A DNA stretch of 64,000 nt from Ruminococcaceae bacterium UBA6353 (lineage in GTDB: Bacteria; Bacillota; Clostridia; Oscillospirales; Acutalibacteraceae), in contig DJRT01000017.1 of assembly GCA_002437905.1 (NCBI GenBank), positions 44,412 to 108,411 on the forward strand. Reading direction: 5' to 3'. Below are positions 1 to 8,825 of the stretch, piece after piece. The first letter of the stretch is position 1, and each line of letters opens with the position of its first letter. The notes beneath the pieces are model-generated. The model made no database searches. It worked only from the letters and a program-made list of their open reading frames with translations, and was not told the origin of the DNA. Both the position numbers and the translations under genes were made by a program.

Positions 1-453
1 GTCGTCCGGATACAAGCCCTTGACGGTATTCAGATCCTGAATATACCCTGCCCGGATGGCCTGCAGCAGGAAATTCATCGGGATGTGGATGATATCGGCA
101 TACTTATCGCCGGCCATCGTCTTGGCACGGAGGTTTTCCATGCTCGGCCAGAGGCTGGTCACCTTGATCTTGCAGTTGTAGGTCTTCTCAACATACTGAC
201 GGGCCTCCTCAAAGCTGCGCTCACTGCCCATCACGGTCTCCATATCCGGGGAATCCTGGATAAAGGGGCTGGTCAGTACAAACTCGTAGCCACCGAGATC
301 CACCACGGTATCGTCGGTCTTGCCGGTATCGCTGGTATTGTTGTCGCCGTCGTTGGCATCCGGCGTCTTGCCGCCGCCGCAGCCGACCAGGCTGACCAGC
401 AGCACCGCCGTCATACCGAGTGCGATCAGTCTGCTCCAAAATGCTTTTTTCAT
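1..453 (-). CDS. ABC transporter sugar-binding lipoprotein, N-terminal part (runs off window)
   Basis: The first 151 codons of an extracellular solute-binding protein are visible; the rest lies beyond position 1. The start is ATG at 453 with an AGGAGG site 7 bases upstream. Residues 1-25 form a lipoprotein signal peptide ending in the lipobox L-V-G-C, with Cys25 as the expected lipidated residue, followed by a Gly/Asp/Thr-rich linker. The mature part then resembles family 1 sugar-binding proteins. It is the last visible gene of the leftward transport operon, 118 bases after a MalF/MalG-type permease pair, so it is probably their receptor. The ligand cannot be told from this fragment. Confidence 0.85.
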   Translation of the reverse strand, partial: MKKAFWSRLIALGMTAVLLVSLVGCGGGKTPDANDGDNNTSDTGKTDDTVVDLGGYEFVLTSPFIQDSPDMETVMGSERSFEEARQYVEKTYNCKIKVTSLWPSMENLRAKTMAGDKYADIIHIPMNFLLQAIRAGYIQDLNTVKGLYPDD

Positions 454-571
454 GATTGTTCCTCCTTACTTGTTCTGGGTATTCGTTGTGTGATACTGTG
501 CACTGTACTGTATTGATTGCCGCAGGATGAGCCCATCCGCGGTCGGTAAAGGGTGGAACGGGCCAGCCGGA

Positions 572-1474
572 TCAGTTGGCAAGCCCGGACTGCGCGATGC
601 TCTGCACCAGGAACTTCTGACACACGATGGCCAGAGCAACCAACGGAAGAATAATAAGGATAGCCGCCGCATTCTGTGCGATAGCGGTGCCCATCTTATC
701 CAGGACGCCGCTGTCGGTGTACACCGCCATCAAACCACTGGAGGCAGCCACCTGTGTCAGCGTCATGTGATCAGAGAAATACAGGGTGGAAAACCGGATA
801 TCCGTCCACTGCCAGCAGAAGGCGAACAGAAACACGGTGATCATCATGGTGCGGGCATTGGGCAGCACGATCCGGGTAAAGGTGCCCATGACCGAGGCAC
901 CATCCACCGCCGCGGCGTTTTCCAGATCCGCGGGCATACCCATGAAGAACTCCCGCATCAGGTAGATATACACGCACTGCTTCATCGCAAGGCCGGTAAA
1001 GGCCAGGATGTACACCGGCCAGTCGGTATCCAGCAGATTGAGCGACAGCCCCCCGATACCGAAGTAGCGGAAGCCGAGGTACTGCGGAATGCTGTACACC
1101 TGCGAGGGAATAATGATAATGAGGATGACGGCCAGAAACAGCAGGTTCCTGCCCTTGAATTTGAACCGCGCCAGGCCATACCCCACCATGGTGGAGGTGA
1201 ACATCTGCAGAATGGCCGATATCAGCGCCAGCCGCAGGCTTTTCACCCCGGCGGTGGCCAGCTGCAGGTGGCTGAGGGCGTGCTTCCAGAAAAACAGGCT
1301 CCAATCCTTCGGCACATACTTCACCGTTGCATCCAGCAGATCTGCCCGGCTCATAAAGGCCGACAGGATCTTGGTGAGAAAGGGCTTCAGGATCACATAG
1401 CACAGCCCGAACACCAGCACAAACCGGAAAAAGGCCCACAGCACAGTGCCGAGCTTAAGCTTTTCTTTTCGCAC
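572..1474 (-). CDS. Carbohydrate ABC transporter permease, MalG-type
   Basis: A 300-residue inner-membrane permease of the binding-protein-dependent (BPD) type with about six hydrophobic segments. The cytoplasmic EAA loop, which docks the transporter ATPase, is visible as ENAAAVDGASVMGTFTRIVLP-like sequence around residues 195-215. The start is GTG at 1474, placed by a GGAGG site 8 bases upstream. The first 20 bases overlap the end of the preceding permease gene, which points to translational coupling. With that gene it forms the second permease pair of the operon. No ATPase gene is nearby, so a shared MsmK-type ATPase elsewhere is likely. The substrate is presumably an oligosaccharide. Confidence 0.92.
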   Translation of the reverse strand: MRKEKLKLGTVLWAFFRFVLVFGLCYVILKPFLTKILSAFMSRADLLDATVKYVPKDWSLFFWKHALSHLQLATAGVKSLRLALISAILQMFTSTMVGYGLARFKFKGRNLLFLAVILIIIIPSQVYSIPQYLGFRYFGIGGLSLNLLDTDWPVYILAFTGLAMKQCVYIYLMREFFMGMPADLENAAAVDGASVMGTFTRIVLPNARTMMITVFLFAFCWQWTDIRFSTLYFSDHMTLTQVAASSGLMAVYTDSGVLDKMGTAIAQNAAAILIILPLVALAIVCQKFLVQSIAQSGLAN

Positions 1475-2390
1475 GGGAACCGCCTCCTTCCGATCCGTTC
1501 ATCAGTTTATAGGTGGTCGCCAGGGCAATGGCCATCATAATGCCCAGCCCCATTGCATAGACCAGATACATCGCCATAGCGTAGGAATACTGGTTATTCG
1601 TGTATGCCATCTCCTGAATATAGGTGAACAGCGTACCATCGGTGCGGGTGAACACATCCACGACCGTATACACGCCGGCCACCAGGATCTGCTTGGCCGT
1701 CATGGGGATCACGATCTTCCAGAACAGCACCCATTTGGAGCAGCCCTCCACCTGCGCCGCCTCATACACGCTGGGGGAGATCTGCTGGAACGCCGCAAGG
1801 AAAATGAATATCTGCATACCGGAGGCATTGACGATATCCTCAATGCCCTTTGCCGCGTTCACCACGATATCGCCAAGCGTTTTATTGAAATTCAGCGACA
1901 GCAGCAGCTGTGACAGATCAAACTGCGTTCCCTGCATCCCCTCCAGCGCGTCGCGCATGGACATCAGGGCATCCAGCTGTGTGCTGGCCTCCACCTTGGA
2001 AATAATACCGGTGGAAAGGACCAGCGGCAGGAAGAAGATGGCACGCGCCACCACGCGCCCTTTGAATTTCTGGTTAAGCACCATGGCCATGAACAGGCTG
2101 AAGACCAGCACCACCGGCACCTGCACCAGCAGCTCGCCCAGTGAGGACAGGGTATACTGCAGGAATTTCGCATCGCCCGTAAAGGCCTTGATATAGTACT
2201 TAAAGCCGATCCATTCCAGTGTATAGCCCGAGCTGCCGATCACGGTCTCATTCAGCGAGTACATCACCGTCTGCACCAGGTTCGGGATGAACAGGAACAC
2301 CAGGCCCAGGATCAGCGGCAGGGTAAACACATACCCATAGCGGGCCCTCTTCCGCTCCAAGGAAAATGTTTGCTTTTTCGTTATCTTCAT
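1455..2390 (-). CDS. Sugar ABC transporter permease, MalF-type
   Basis: A 311-residue membrane permease with an N-terminal transmembrane segment near residues 20-45 and the EAA loop (VYEAAQVEGCSKWVLFWKI) in the C-terminal third, as expected for the MalF partner of a heterodimeric sugar importer. The ATG overlaps the stop codon of the upstream DUF5696 gene in an ATGA arrangement, so translation is probably coupled. A Gln/Leu-rich stretch around residues 120-180 replaces the usual periplasmic loop. It pairs with the MalG-type gene that overlaps its 3' end. Confidence 0.92.
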   Translation of the reverse strand: MKITKKQTFSLERKRARYGYVFTLPLILGLVFLFIPNLVQTVMYSLNETVIGSSGYTLEWIGFKYYIKAFTGDAKFLQYTLSSLGELLVQVPVVLVFSLFMAMVLNQKFKGRVVARAIFFLPLVLSTGIISKVEASTQLDALMSMRDALEGMQGTQFDLSQLLLSLNFNKTLGDIVVNAAKGIEDIVNASGMQIFIFLAAFQQISPSVYEAAQVEGCSKWVLFWKIVIPMTAKQILVAGVYTVVDVFTRTDGTLFTYIQEMAYTNNQYSYAMAMYLVYAMGLGIMMAIALATTYKLMNGSEGGGSRAKRKA

Positions 2391-4960
2391 GGCGTATTCT
2401 CCTGCTGCACAACAGCAAAGCTTCTGGGCTCCACCGTAACATCCTCCCAGGTCAGTGCCTGGGTCGTGTAGTTGACGGCTACGACTGTGCCGTCCTCATA
2501 GACCGTCAGATGAACACCCTCCGGGGTGATCTCGTGCCGGTCGATGACCTGTGTGGACAGACGCTCAAAAACCGGCGCATAGGCCTGGTAGCGTTCAACG
2601 ATCTCCGCATGGCAGAGCGTCTCTGAAATCGGATACAGCGTCTGCCGGCGTTCCAGGTTTTTCACAACCGTGTACGGCTCGGTCATGCACGAATAGTACA
2701 TGCTGGCGCCGCTTTCAATGGTGTTCAGCCATGCCGTTTCGGCATCCGCGGCCAGGTTCAGGGCAGCGCCGGCATAATTCCTGTACCCGTGCAGCACCAT
2801 GGAATAGAACGGCACCTTTTCGGTAACCACCCGGTAGGCGGAATCGGACAGGGGCACCTCCAGAAGTGTATCCGCCTGCGCCACCGCGTACATATTGCCG
2901 CCCTCCGTCAGGATACTGCCGAATCCTGCGGCACGGGCGACCGCGCTGTCCGCCATCCGGCGCGCCTCGGTGCGGTCGATCGTATCCGACGCCTGATAAT
3001 CGCCGATCAGGCGGCTGCCGTAGCCCGCCCAGGAATAGCCATAGTCCCCGAGCGACCCCATTTTCTTCTCAAAGGAAGCGGTAAACGATCCGGCCAGCGC
3101 CTCATAATACCGGGGAGAAAGGAGGTAATAGGACCCGGACAGGCGATCCTTCGAGACAAACACCGGATCGTAGAAGCCCCGTTTTACCACCATGCGGTTG
3201 ATCTTTTTGGCTGCATGGGTAAGTTTGCTGAACCGGTCAAAGGCGCCATCCTTATAGACAATATCGATCGGGTCATCCAGGTACAGGAGGCCGCCGTTCT
3301 GCCGGAGCTTTCCGGCCAGCGCCTCCAGCTGCCCGGTGCTGCCCACGCCGGACAGCAGCCTGAACGAATCCACCATGGAATTCTGCATACCGTTATACGA
3401 ATAGCCCTTCAGCCGCAAGGCGATATCGGTCACGCCATCCGCATACAGGGCATCCGTTGCCTGATCAATCCCCTCCAGCGTGGAAAGGAGCGTCTTGGCG
3501 CCGTAGGGAACACCCAGGAAGGAGGCATTTTCGGTCACATAGCCGGTGAAGTCCAGATACAGCGGCGTGCCCTCGGCCAGCCGCCCGGTAAAGACCCCCT
3601 GCCCGGTCAGGTATTCCCGGTAGACCTTTGCCATGGAGGAATAATCACAGTTTTCCTGCCCCAGCAGTATATAACGCACGCTGGGGGCCGTTGCCACAGA
3701 CTCCTTCGCGTACAGATTGAGCGCATTCACGGCGCTGTACGCCGCAATATCCGTCGTATCCGAGGAGCGGAGCAGAAAGCTGGGATAGAGCATGCTGCTG
3801 AAATTCGACTCGCCCAGCACGCGGCCGCGCACGGTCGCACATTCGGCCGCCCCCTCGATCACGGCAAAAAAGCCGGAATCGCCGCGATTCATGCCAAAGA
3901 CCGGCATCACGGCATTCTGCGTAATCTGCACGGTCTGTTCTTTATCCACCGACTCATCCACACCATAGATCTTCACATTCAGCCGCTGATCCGTGCGCTC
4001 CTTCAGTGTCATCAGCGCACCGGAGCCGTCCGGTATCAGCAGATATCCGTCCCGCGGCTCAGCCACGCTGCCGAACAGCGGCAGCAGATGTACCTCAGAC
4101 AGGGAATGCGACTCGCTGGCGGAGGTGATCTGATCGGACAGGACCGTCGCCGTGAAGCCGTCTTCCGTTACCCGGTATTCCACCGGGATCCGGAATTTGG
4201 CCGGCACATCGTACTCCGTTTCGGTAATATCCATCTCCGCCGTATCTGCCGCATACTTCTCCGGCGTGTAGCCCAGCGCATTGAAGTACTCCGTAACCTC
4301 TTTCTGGTCGGTCGCACTCATGCTGTCGATCACGATGTACAGCTCCTGGTTTTTCAGCTCCGGATAGGCCGAGACCAGGTCGGCATTATCCTGCGCATTG
4401 CGCAGCTTATAGTAGCGGATGATCCGCCGCTTCTGCCCGGCATTCAGCTTACCGAGGATCTCCTCCTCAAAGGCCTCCTTGGTGAACACAGCCGGCACAA
4501 AAATATCGGTCGCCGACTCGCGGATATCGTAGCACACGCGCACGGCGTTTTCGGAGGTCTCCACCGTAAAGCTGCCAAAGCCCACACTGTTATCGGCAGA
4601 ATACATGGTCTTCTGCAGGCCGTCCGCATTGTAGTAGTCCACAACGATCTCGCTGGAATAGAAGCCGTCGCCGCCGGCCTCCACCGCCGCGGGGGCATAG
4701 GAGGCGAAGCTGGTGCCGGTCACTTTATCCAGCACCGTAAAGTGGGTCGTGGCCGCGTCCAGGGCAAACCGGACTTTGTCATTCTCCAGGCAGACCTCGC
4801 CGCCGCTGACCGGCGTGAAGGCCGCGGTATCCTCTGCCGCAGCAACCTTCAGCGAAGACGGCTCCAGCCGCGCGCCGGTGTTCAACGCTACGACCAAGAT
4901 CAGCAGGGCCAGGACAGCGGCGGCCACCGGTAGGATATACAGTTTTTTCTTTGTTCTCAT
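2387..4960 (-). CDS. DUF5696 membrane-anchored protein, possible extracytoplasmic glycosidase
   Basis: An 857-residue protein with one hydrophobic segment at residues 7-25 and a large extracytoplasmic portion; no lipobox Cys. I recognise it as a DUF5696 protein, a family of unknown function found beside carbohydrate ABC transporters. The order looks like a glycoside hydrolase: an N-terminal beta-rich region (about 45-330), a central region of alternating helices and strands with many Tyr, Asp and Trp (about 470-740), and a C-terminal beta-rich domain with a fold-like ending (VHLTVYEDGTVVAVNY). That reading is inference; I cannot point to proven catalytic residues. It sits between the NHL/Yip1 gene (13 bases upstream) and the permease pair (4-base overlap). 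Confidence 0.75.
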   Translation of the reverse strand: MRTKKKLYILPVAAAVLALLILVVALNTGARLEPSSLKVAAAEDTAAFTPVSGGEVCLENDKVRFALDAATTHFTVLDKVTGTSFASYAPAAVEAGGDGFYSSEIVVDYYNADGLQKTMYSADNSVGFGSFTVETSENAVRVCYDIRESATDIFVPAVFTKEAFEEEILGKLNAGQKRRIIRYYKLRNAQDNADLVSAYPELKNQELYIVIDSMSATDQKEVTEYFNALGYTPEKYAADTAEMDITETEYDVPAKFRIPVEYRVTEDGFTATVLSDQITSASESHSLSEVHLLPLFGSVAEPRDGYLLIPDGSGALMTLKERTDQRLNVKIYGVDESVDKEQTVQITQNAVMPVFGMNRGDSGFFAVIEGAAECATVRGRVLGESNFSSMLYPSFLLRSSDTTDIAAYSAVNALNLYAKESVATAPSVRYILLGQENCDYSSMAKVYREYLTGQGVFTGRLAEGTPLYLDFTGYVTENASFLGVPYGAKTLLSTLEGIDQATDALYADGVTDIALRLKGYSYNGMQNSMVDSFRLLSGVGSTGQLEALAGKLRQNGGLLYLDDPIDIVYKDGAFDRFSKLTHAAKKINRMVVKRGFYDPVFVSKDRLSGSYYLLSPRYYEALAGSFTASFEKKMGSLGDYGYSWAGYGSRLIGDYQASDTIDRTEARRMADSAVARAAGFGSILTEGGNMYAVAQADTLLEVPLSDSAYRVVTEKVPFYSMVLHGYRNYAGAALNLAADAETAWLNTIESGASMYYSCMTEPYTVVKNLERRQTLYPISETLCHAEIVERYQAYAPVFERLSTQVIDRHEITPEGVHLTVYEDGTVVAVNYTTQALTWEDVTVEPRSFAVVQQENTP

Positions 4961-4973
4961 AGCGTTTCACCAC

Positions 4974-7061
4974 TTAATATGTTCTGTACGAAACTTCTGT
5001 GTAAATGTCTTTGACAAAAGAGACCAGGTCCTGCCCAATATTGAAGCAGACCAGCGCCAGGAACATCATCAGACACATTCCCACCAGCGTCAGCGCCCCT
5101 GTCAGGATGCCCTTGCCGAGGGAGTAATCGTGCGTGATCTGCATACCGAAGAAGATGAGCGCCAGCATCCAGAACATGATGATGCTATCAAAGGTATTGT
5201 AGATAAAAGCCTCGTTTCCGGACAGGCAATGGGACAGCAGCAGCATGGGGATGGCGGTGATGATGTACGGTGCCAGCGCATACGCCGTGGCGATATAGAT
5301 ATCCTTGAACGAGCCCTCGCCGTCCATCAGGCTGGTGAAGCACCAGTTGGATACGATCCACATAGCCAGCGGCAGCACCATCATCAGCAGGCCGTAGAGC
5401 ACATTCAGATCCTCAAAGCGTGCGTGGGTGAAGCAATAGCCGCTCAACTGATACCGTGCCCCGTAAAGCAGCACAAACAGGGCAACCAGAATATTGGCCG
5501 CCCGCAGGCTGCCGCGCTTTTCCCGTTTCAGGTCCCAGAAGCCGTCAAAGGGATGGAGCATCACATGGGTGGCGTAGCGCAGCTCCCGCACCAGCTCATA
5601 GCGGTTCAGTCTTTCCGTCAGCCGGTATTTCTTCCACAGCCTGCGCAGCACTATGACCAGCGCAATGACCAGAAACACCCCCAAAAACAGCCAGGTGAAG
5701 TTTTTGGAGATGAAGGATTTCCGTTCTTCCTCAAAAGCCTTGTAATAGTAGCTATAGCTGGAATCGCCCTTCAGCTTTTCCAGTGCCTCCTTGTACGCCT
5801 TGGCCTGGATATCCGATCTAGCCAGGCACTTGTAGGCATAATTGTAGGAAGGGCACATCTCCAGCACCCGGTTCCAGTTGTCCGCCGATTCATCATATTT
5901 GCCGTTCAGCATCAGCGTAACGGCAGAATCGACCGCCTTACCAAAGGCGGTCTCGGTAAATACCGTCAGCAGATTGTCCTTCTGGTCCACCACCATCAGC
6001 GTATCGCCATTGATCGCAATGGAGGAGGGGGACTGGAACAGGCCGCTCTGGTTGCCGATGCCGCCGAAGCAGTACAGCAGCGCGCCGTCCTGGTCGTACA
6101 CGAAGATGCGGCCCTTTGAGGAGTCCAGCGCCGCATAGACGCCATCCTCCCGCACGGCAATATCCACAAAGGTGGAAGTCGTCTTGAGACCCTTGGACTC
6201 ATAGTATTTGGCATCGCCGTACGGCGGATATTCCGTATTCACATTCAGTACATCGCTGCCCGCACAGTTCAGCTTGGTGATCGGCTGCACGGTGGCATCC
6301 TGCGTGGTCAGGTACAGAAAGCCCTTATCGTCGATCTTGACGGCGTTATACTCCGTCGGTACCGCCCGCTCCAGCTGCGCCTTCTGCGTATCGTTCATCA
6401 GCATACGCCACAGCTTTTCGATGTAGGTCAGGGTCACCTCCGGCGCGCCCACAAAGCGCTCGAAATTGCCCTCGGCGTCCAGCTGCACAATGCCCTTATT
6501 CACATTTTTGACGATAACATAGATGCGTCCCGCCAGATCCACCACAAAGGACTCCGGCAGGAAGATATAGTCACCCAGAATTTTGATTTCCGGCTGCTCA
6601 ATGACCCTCTGCAGTGCATAGCCTGCCTGATCAAAGACCAGGATGCGGTGGGCATTTGTATCCGATACATACAGCCGCCCATCCCGGATGAACACGGTAT
6701 CGGGGCTGTGGAAGGTATCCGCCTGCCCGCCGTTCTCAAAGTCCTGCAGGACCCGCTCCAGCTGAAAGGCCGCATTGAGCACCACGATCCGGTTGTTACC
6801 GGAATCCACCAGGTAGGTGCAGCCGCTTTGGGGATCATAGGTGACGCCGGACAGACTGTTGAATTGCCCGATCCCCAGGTCCTCCCCGCTGACCGTACGC
6901 TCCGCAGTATACGGTGCCGGCGTCTTGATGGTCTCCTTATAATCCTCTGTGTAGGTGTACGAATAATATGCGGTGTTGAGATCCCCCTGAGCACTCACGG
7001 CCATCGACAGCAGCATGCACAGGAGAAGAACAAAAGCCATCGCTCTAACGGATTTTTTCAT
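4974..7061 (-). CDS. NHL-repeat / Yip1-domain membrane protein
   Basis: A 695-residue protein of mixed build. Residues 1-25 are a signal peptide. About 60-370 are NHL beta-propeller repeats, with the recurring pattern of strand then VDSGNNRIVV or VSDTNAHRILVF. About 375-440 are helical and TPR-like. One membrane segment lies near 455-477, and residues 515-690 form a Yip1-type domain with about five membrane helices. The propeller should lie outside the cell. ATG at 7061 has a GAAGGAG site. It follows a permease by 7 bases and precedes the DUF5696 gene by 13, so it belongs to the transport operon. A role as accessory glycan sensor or scaffold is a guess. Confidence 0.8.
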   Translation of the reverse strand: MKKSVRAMAFVLLLCMLLSMAVSAQGDLNTAYYSYTYTEDYKETIKTPAPYTAERTVSGEDLGIGQFNSLSGVTYDPQSGCTYLVDSGNNRIVVLNAAFQLERVLQDFENGGQADTFHSPDTVFIRDGRLYVSDTNAHRILVFDQAGYALQRVIEQPEIKILGDYIFLPESFVVDLAGRIYVIVKNVNKGIVQLDAEGNFERFVGAPEVTLTYIEKLWRMLMNDTQKAQLERAVPTEYNAVKIDDKGFLYLTTQDATVQPITKLNCAGSDVLNVNTEYPPYGDAKYYESKGLKTTSTFVDIAVREDGVYAALDSSKGRIFVYDQDGALLYCFGGIGNQSGLFQSPSSIAINGDTLMVVDQKDNLLTVFTETAFGKAVDSAVTLMLNGKYDESADNWNRVLEMCPSYNYAYKCLARSDIQAKAYKEALEKLKGDSSYSYYYKAFEEERKSFISKNFTWLFLGVFLVIALVIVLRRLWKKYRLTERLNRYELVRELRYATHVMLHPFDGFWDLKREKRGSLRAANILVALFVLLYGARYQLSGYCFTHARFEDLNVLYGLLMMVLPLAMWIVSNWCFTSLMDGEGSFKDIYIATAYALAPYIITAIPMLLLSHCLSGNEAFIYNTFDSIIMFWMLALIFFGMQITHDYSLGKGILTGALTLVGMCLMMFLALVCFNIGQDLVSFVKDIYTEVSYRTY

Positions 7062-7068
7062 AGCGTGT

Positions 7069-7917
7069 TTACTCCTTCATGCCCGAGGTCGACATCGTCT
7101 CCATAATATTGCTCTGGGTCAAAGCGAAGATCAGGATCGGCACGCTCATCATCACCACAGAGACGGCCGCGCCCACACCGGCCCGGGCAATGCCGCCGGA
7201 GGTGATCTGCGACAATGCATAGGCCAGCGTCTTTTTATCATCGCTGAATATGTAGGTGGTGCTGCCCAGATTCCACAGGGACTGCACCGACAGCAGGATC
7301 AGCGTCAGCCAGCCCGGCTTCACGCAGGGCATCACGATCCGCGAATAGATCGTCCACATGGAGGCGCCATCGATCCGCGCCGCCTCAATGAGCGAATCCG
7401 GAATCGCCTGCTCCATAAACTGCTTCATCAGGTACAGACCAAGCGAGGAGCCGAAGGTGGGGATGATCAGCGCCCAGTAGGTATCGACCCAGTGCAGCCT
7501 TGACATGATCATATAGTTCGGGATCGCCGTTACGGTGGCGTTGAACATCAGCGTCATGACGATCAGCTTGAATATGGCCTGCCGCCCCGGAAACTTCATC
7601 TTGGCCAGCTGGAAAGCACACATGGAGGAGCAGACAATGTTGCCGGCCGTGCCCACCACCGTGATCATCACCGTATTGAAGATGTACCGCGAAAAAGGCA
7701 CCAGTGAGCCGGACATGACATTGATCATATCCCGGTAGTTCTTTATCGTGGGCTGCTGCGGGAGCAGCCGCGGCGGGAATACCCACAGCTCGTGCAAAGG
7801 CTTGAAGGAGTTGCCGATCACCAGGATCAGCGGCAACGCCATGACCGCAGCAAACAGGGCCGTTATCACAAACAGCGCCACCGAGCCACCTTTTGATCGA
7901 TTCAGTCTATTTTTCAT
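7069..7917 (-). CDS. Carbohydrate ABC transporter permease, MalG-type (first cassette)
   Basis: A 282-residue permease with about six membrane segments and a clear EAA loop (LIEAARIDGASMWTIYSRI) near residues 190-210. I chose ATG at 7917, which overlaps the stop codon of the upstream permease as TGATG; a GTG one codon earlier is also possible. It is the MalG partner of the first transporter cassette, whose receptor is the 950-residue binding protein. The second cassette downstream has its own pair, so the operon encodes two separate importers without an ATPase. Confidence 0.92.
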   Translation of the reverse strand: MKNRLNRSKGGSVALFVITALFAAVMALPLILVIGNSFKPLHELWVFPPRLLPQQPTIKNYRDMINVMSGSLVPFSRYIFNTVMITVVGTAGNIVCSSMCAFQLAKMKFPGRQAIFKLIVMTLMFNATVTAIPNYMIMSRLHWVDTYWALIIPTFGSSLGLYLMKQFMEQAIPDSLIEAARIDGASMWTIYSRIVMPCVKPGWLTLILLSVQSLWNLGSTTYIFSDDKKTLAYALSQITSGGIARAGVGAAVSVVMMSVPILIFALTQSNIMETMSTSGMKE

Positions 7918-8819
7918 CACTGACCTACCTTTGAAAGCATTTTCTGCACGGCCTTATTCAGAAGCACCATGACCACAAACAGCACCGTGGCAATGGCGGA
8001 GGCGTAGCCCATCTCGAACCGTGTGTTACCGTAATCCTGCAGCTCATGCACCAGCGTGTACAGCTTATAGCCCACACTGGGAAAGCCGAACACGCCGCTG
8101 ATGACATCGCCGACACCGAACGAGCTGGTAATGCTCATCACCGCGCCGAACATCAGCTGCGGACGCATTGACGGCAGCGTGATATACCACAGCTCCTGCC
8201 AGCGGTTCCGGATGCCGTCCATGGCGCCGGCCTCATACAGCTTTTTATCCACGCCCTGATAGCCGGCAATGAAGGACAAAAAGCCAGTGCCGAAGCTGGA
8301 CCAGACGATGATCAGGATCGCGACCGGCAGCATATACTGCGTATTGCGCGTCCAATCGATCGGTTCGTACAGCAGGTCCATGTTCATCAGCAGACCGTTC
8401 AGCAGACCATACTGGTCGCCGTTGAACAGGATCTGCCAGATCACGAAAATGCTGCCGCACAGCGACGGCGTATAGAAGAAAAATGTCAGCGTTGTCCGCA
8501 GTGCGGGAGAAAACTCATTCAGCACCCAGGCCAGGAACAGGCTCAGCACATAGCCCACCGGGCCGGTGATGACCGCCAGGATCAGCGTATTGGAAAAGGC
8601 GGTAAGAAAAAGCGAATCATTGAGAAACAGCTTGTAAAAATTCTGCAGCCCCACAAACTGCGGCGGCTCCAGCACATTGAAATAAGTAAAGCTGAAAAAG
8701 ATGGAGATCAGCACCGGAATAACCGTAAAAGTCAGGAACACCAGCATGAAAGGGGCCATAAACAGGTAGTTATTGCGATGGGCGATGATCTCTCTGAACA
8801 GAGAGTCTTTTTTCTTCAT
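7917..8819 (-). CDS. Sugar ABC transporter permease, MalF-type (first cassette)
   Basis: A 300-residue permease with an N-terminal membrane segment at about 18-42 and the EAA loop (LYEAGAMDGIRNRWQELWYI) near residues 200-220. It starts 6 bases after the stop of the large solute-binding protein gene and its own stop overlaps the next permease start. Together these make a three-gene importer module. The ligand is unknown; the surrounding enzymes suggest a glycan containing rhamnose, hexosamine and glucose residues. Confidence 0.92.
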   Translation of the reverse strand: MKKKDSLFREIIAHRNNYLFMAPFMLVFLTFTVIPVLISIFFSFTYFNVLEPPQFVGLQNFYKLFLNDSLFLTAFSNTLILAVITGPVGYVLSLFLAWVLNEFSPALRTTLTFFFYTPSLCGSIFVIWQILFNGDQYGLLNGLLMNMDLLYEPIDWTRNTQYMLPVAILIIVWSSFGTGFLSFIAGYQGVDKKLYEAGAMDGIRNRWQELWYITLPSMRPQLMFGAVMSITSSFGVGDVISGVFGFPSVGYKLYTLVHELQDYGNTRFEMGYASAIATVLFVVMVLLNKAVQKMLSKVGQ

Positions 8820-8825
8820 AGCGCT

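Noticed and set aside
2789..4933. A 714-codon plus-strand open frame opposite the DUF5696 gene
   Set aside because: Antisense mirror of a high-GC gene; His/Arg/Gln-rich with no domain and no ribosome binding site.
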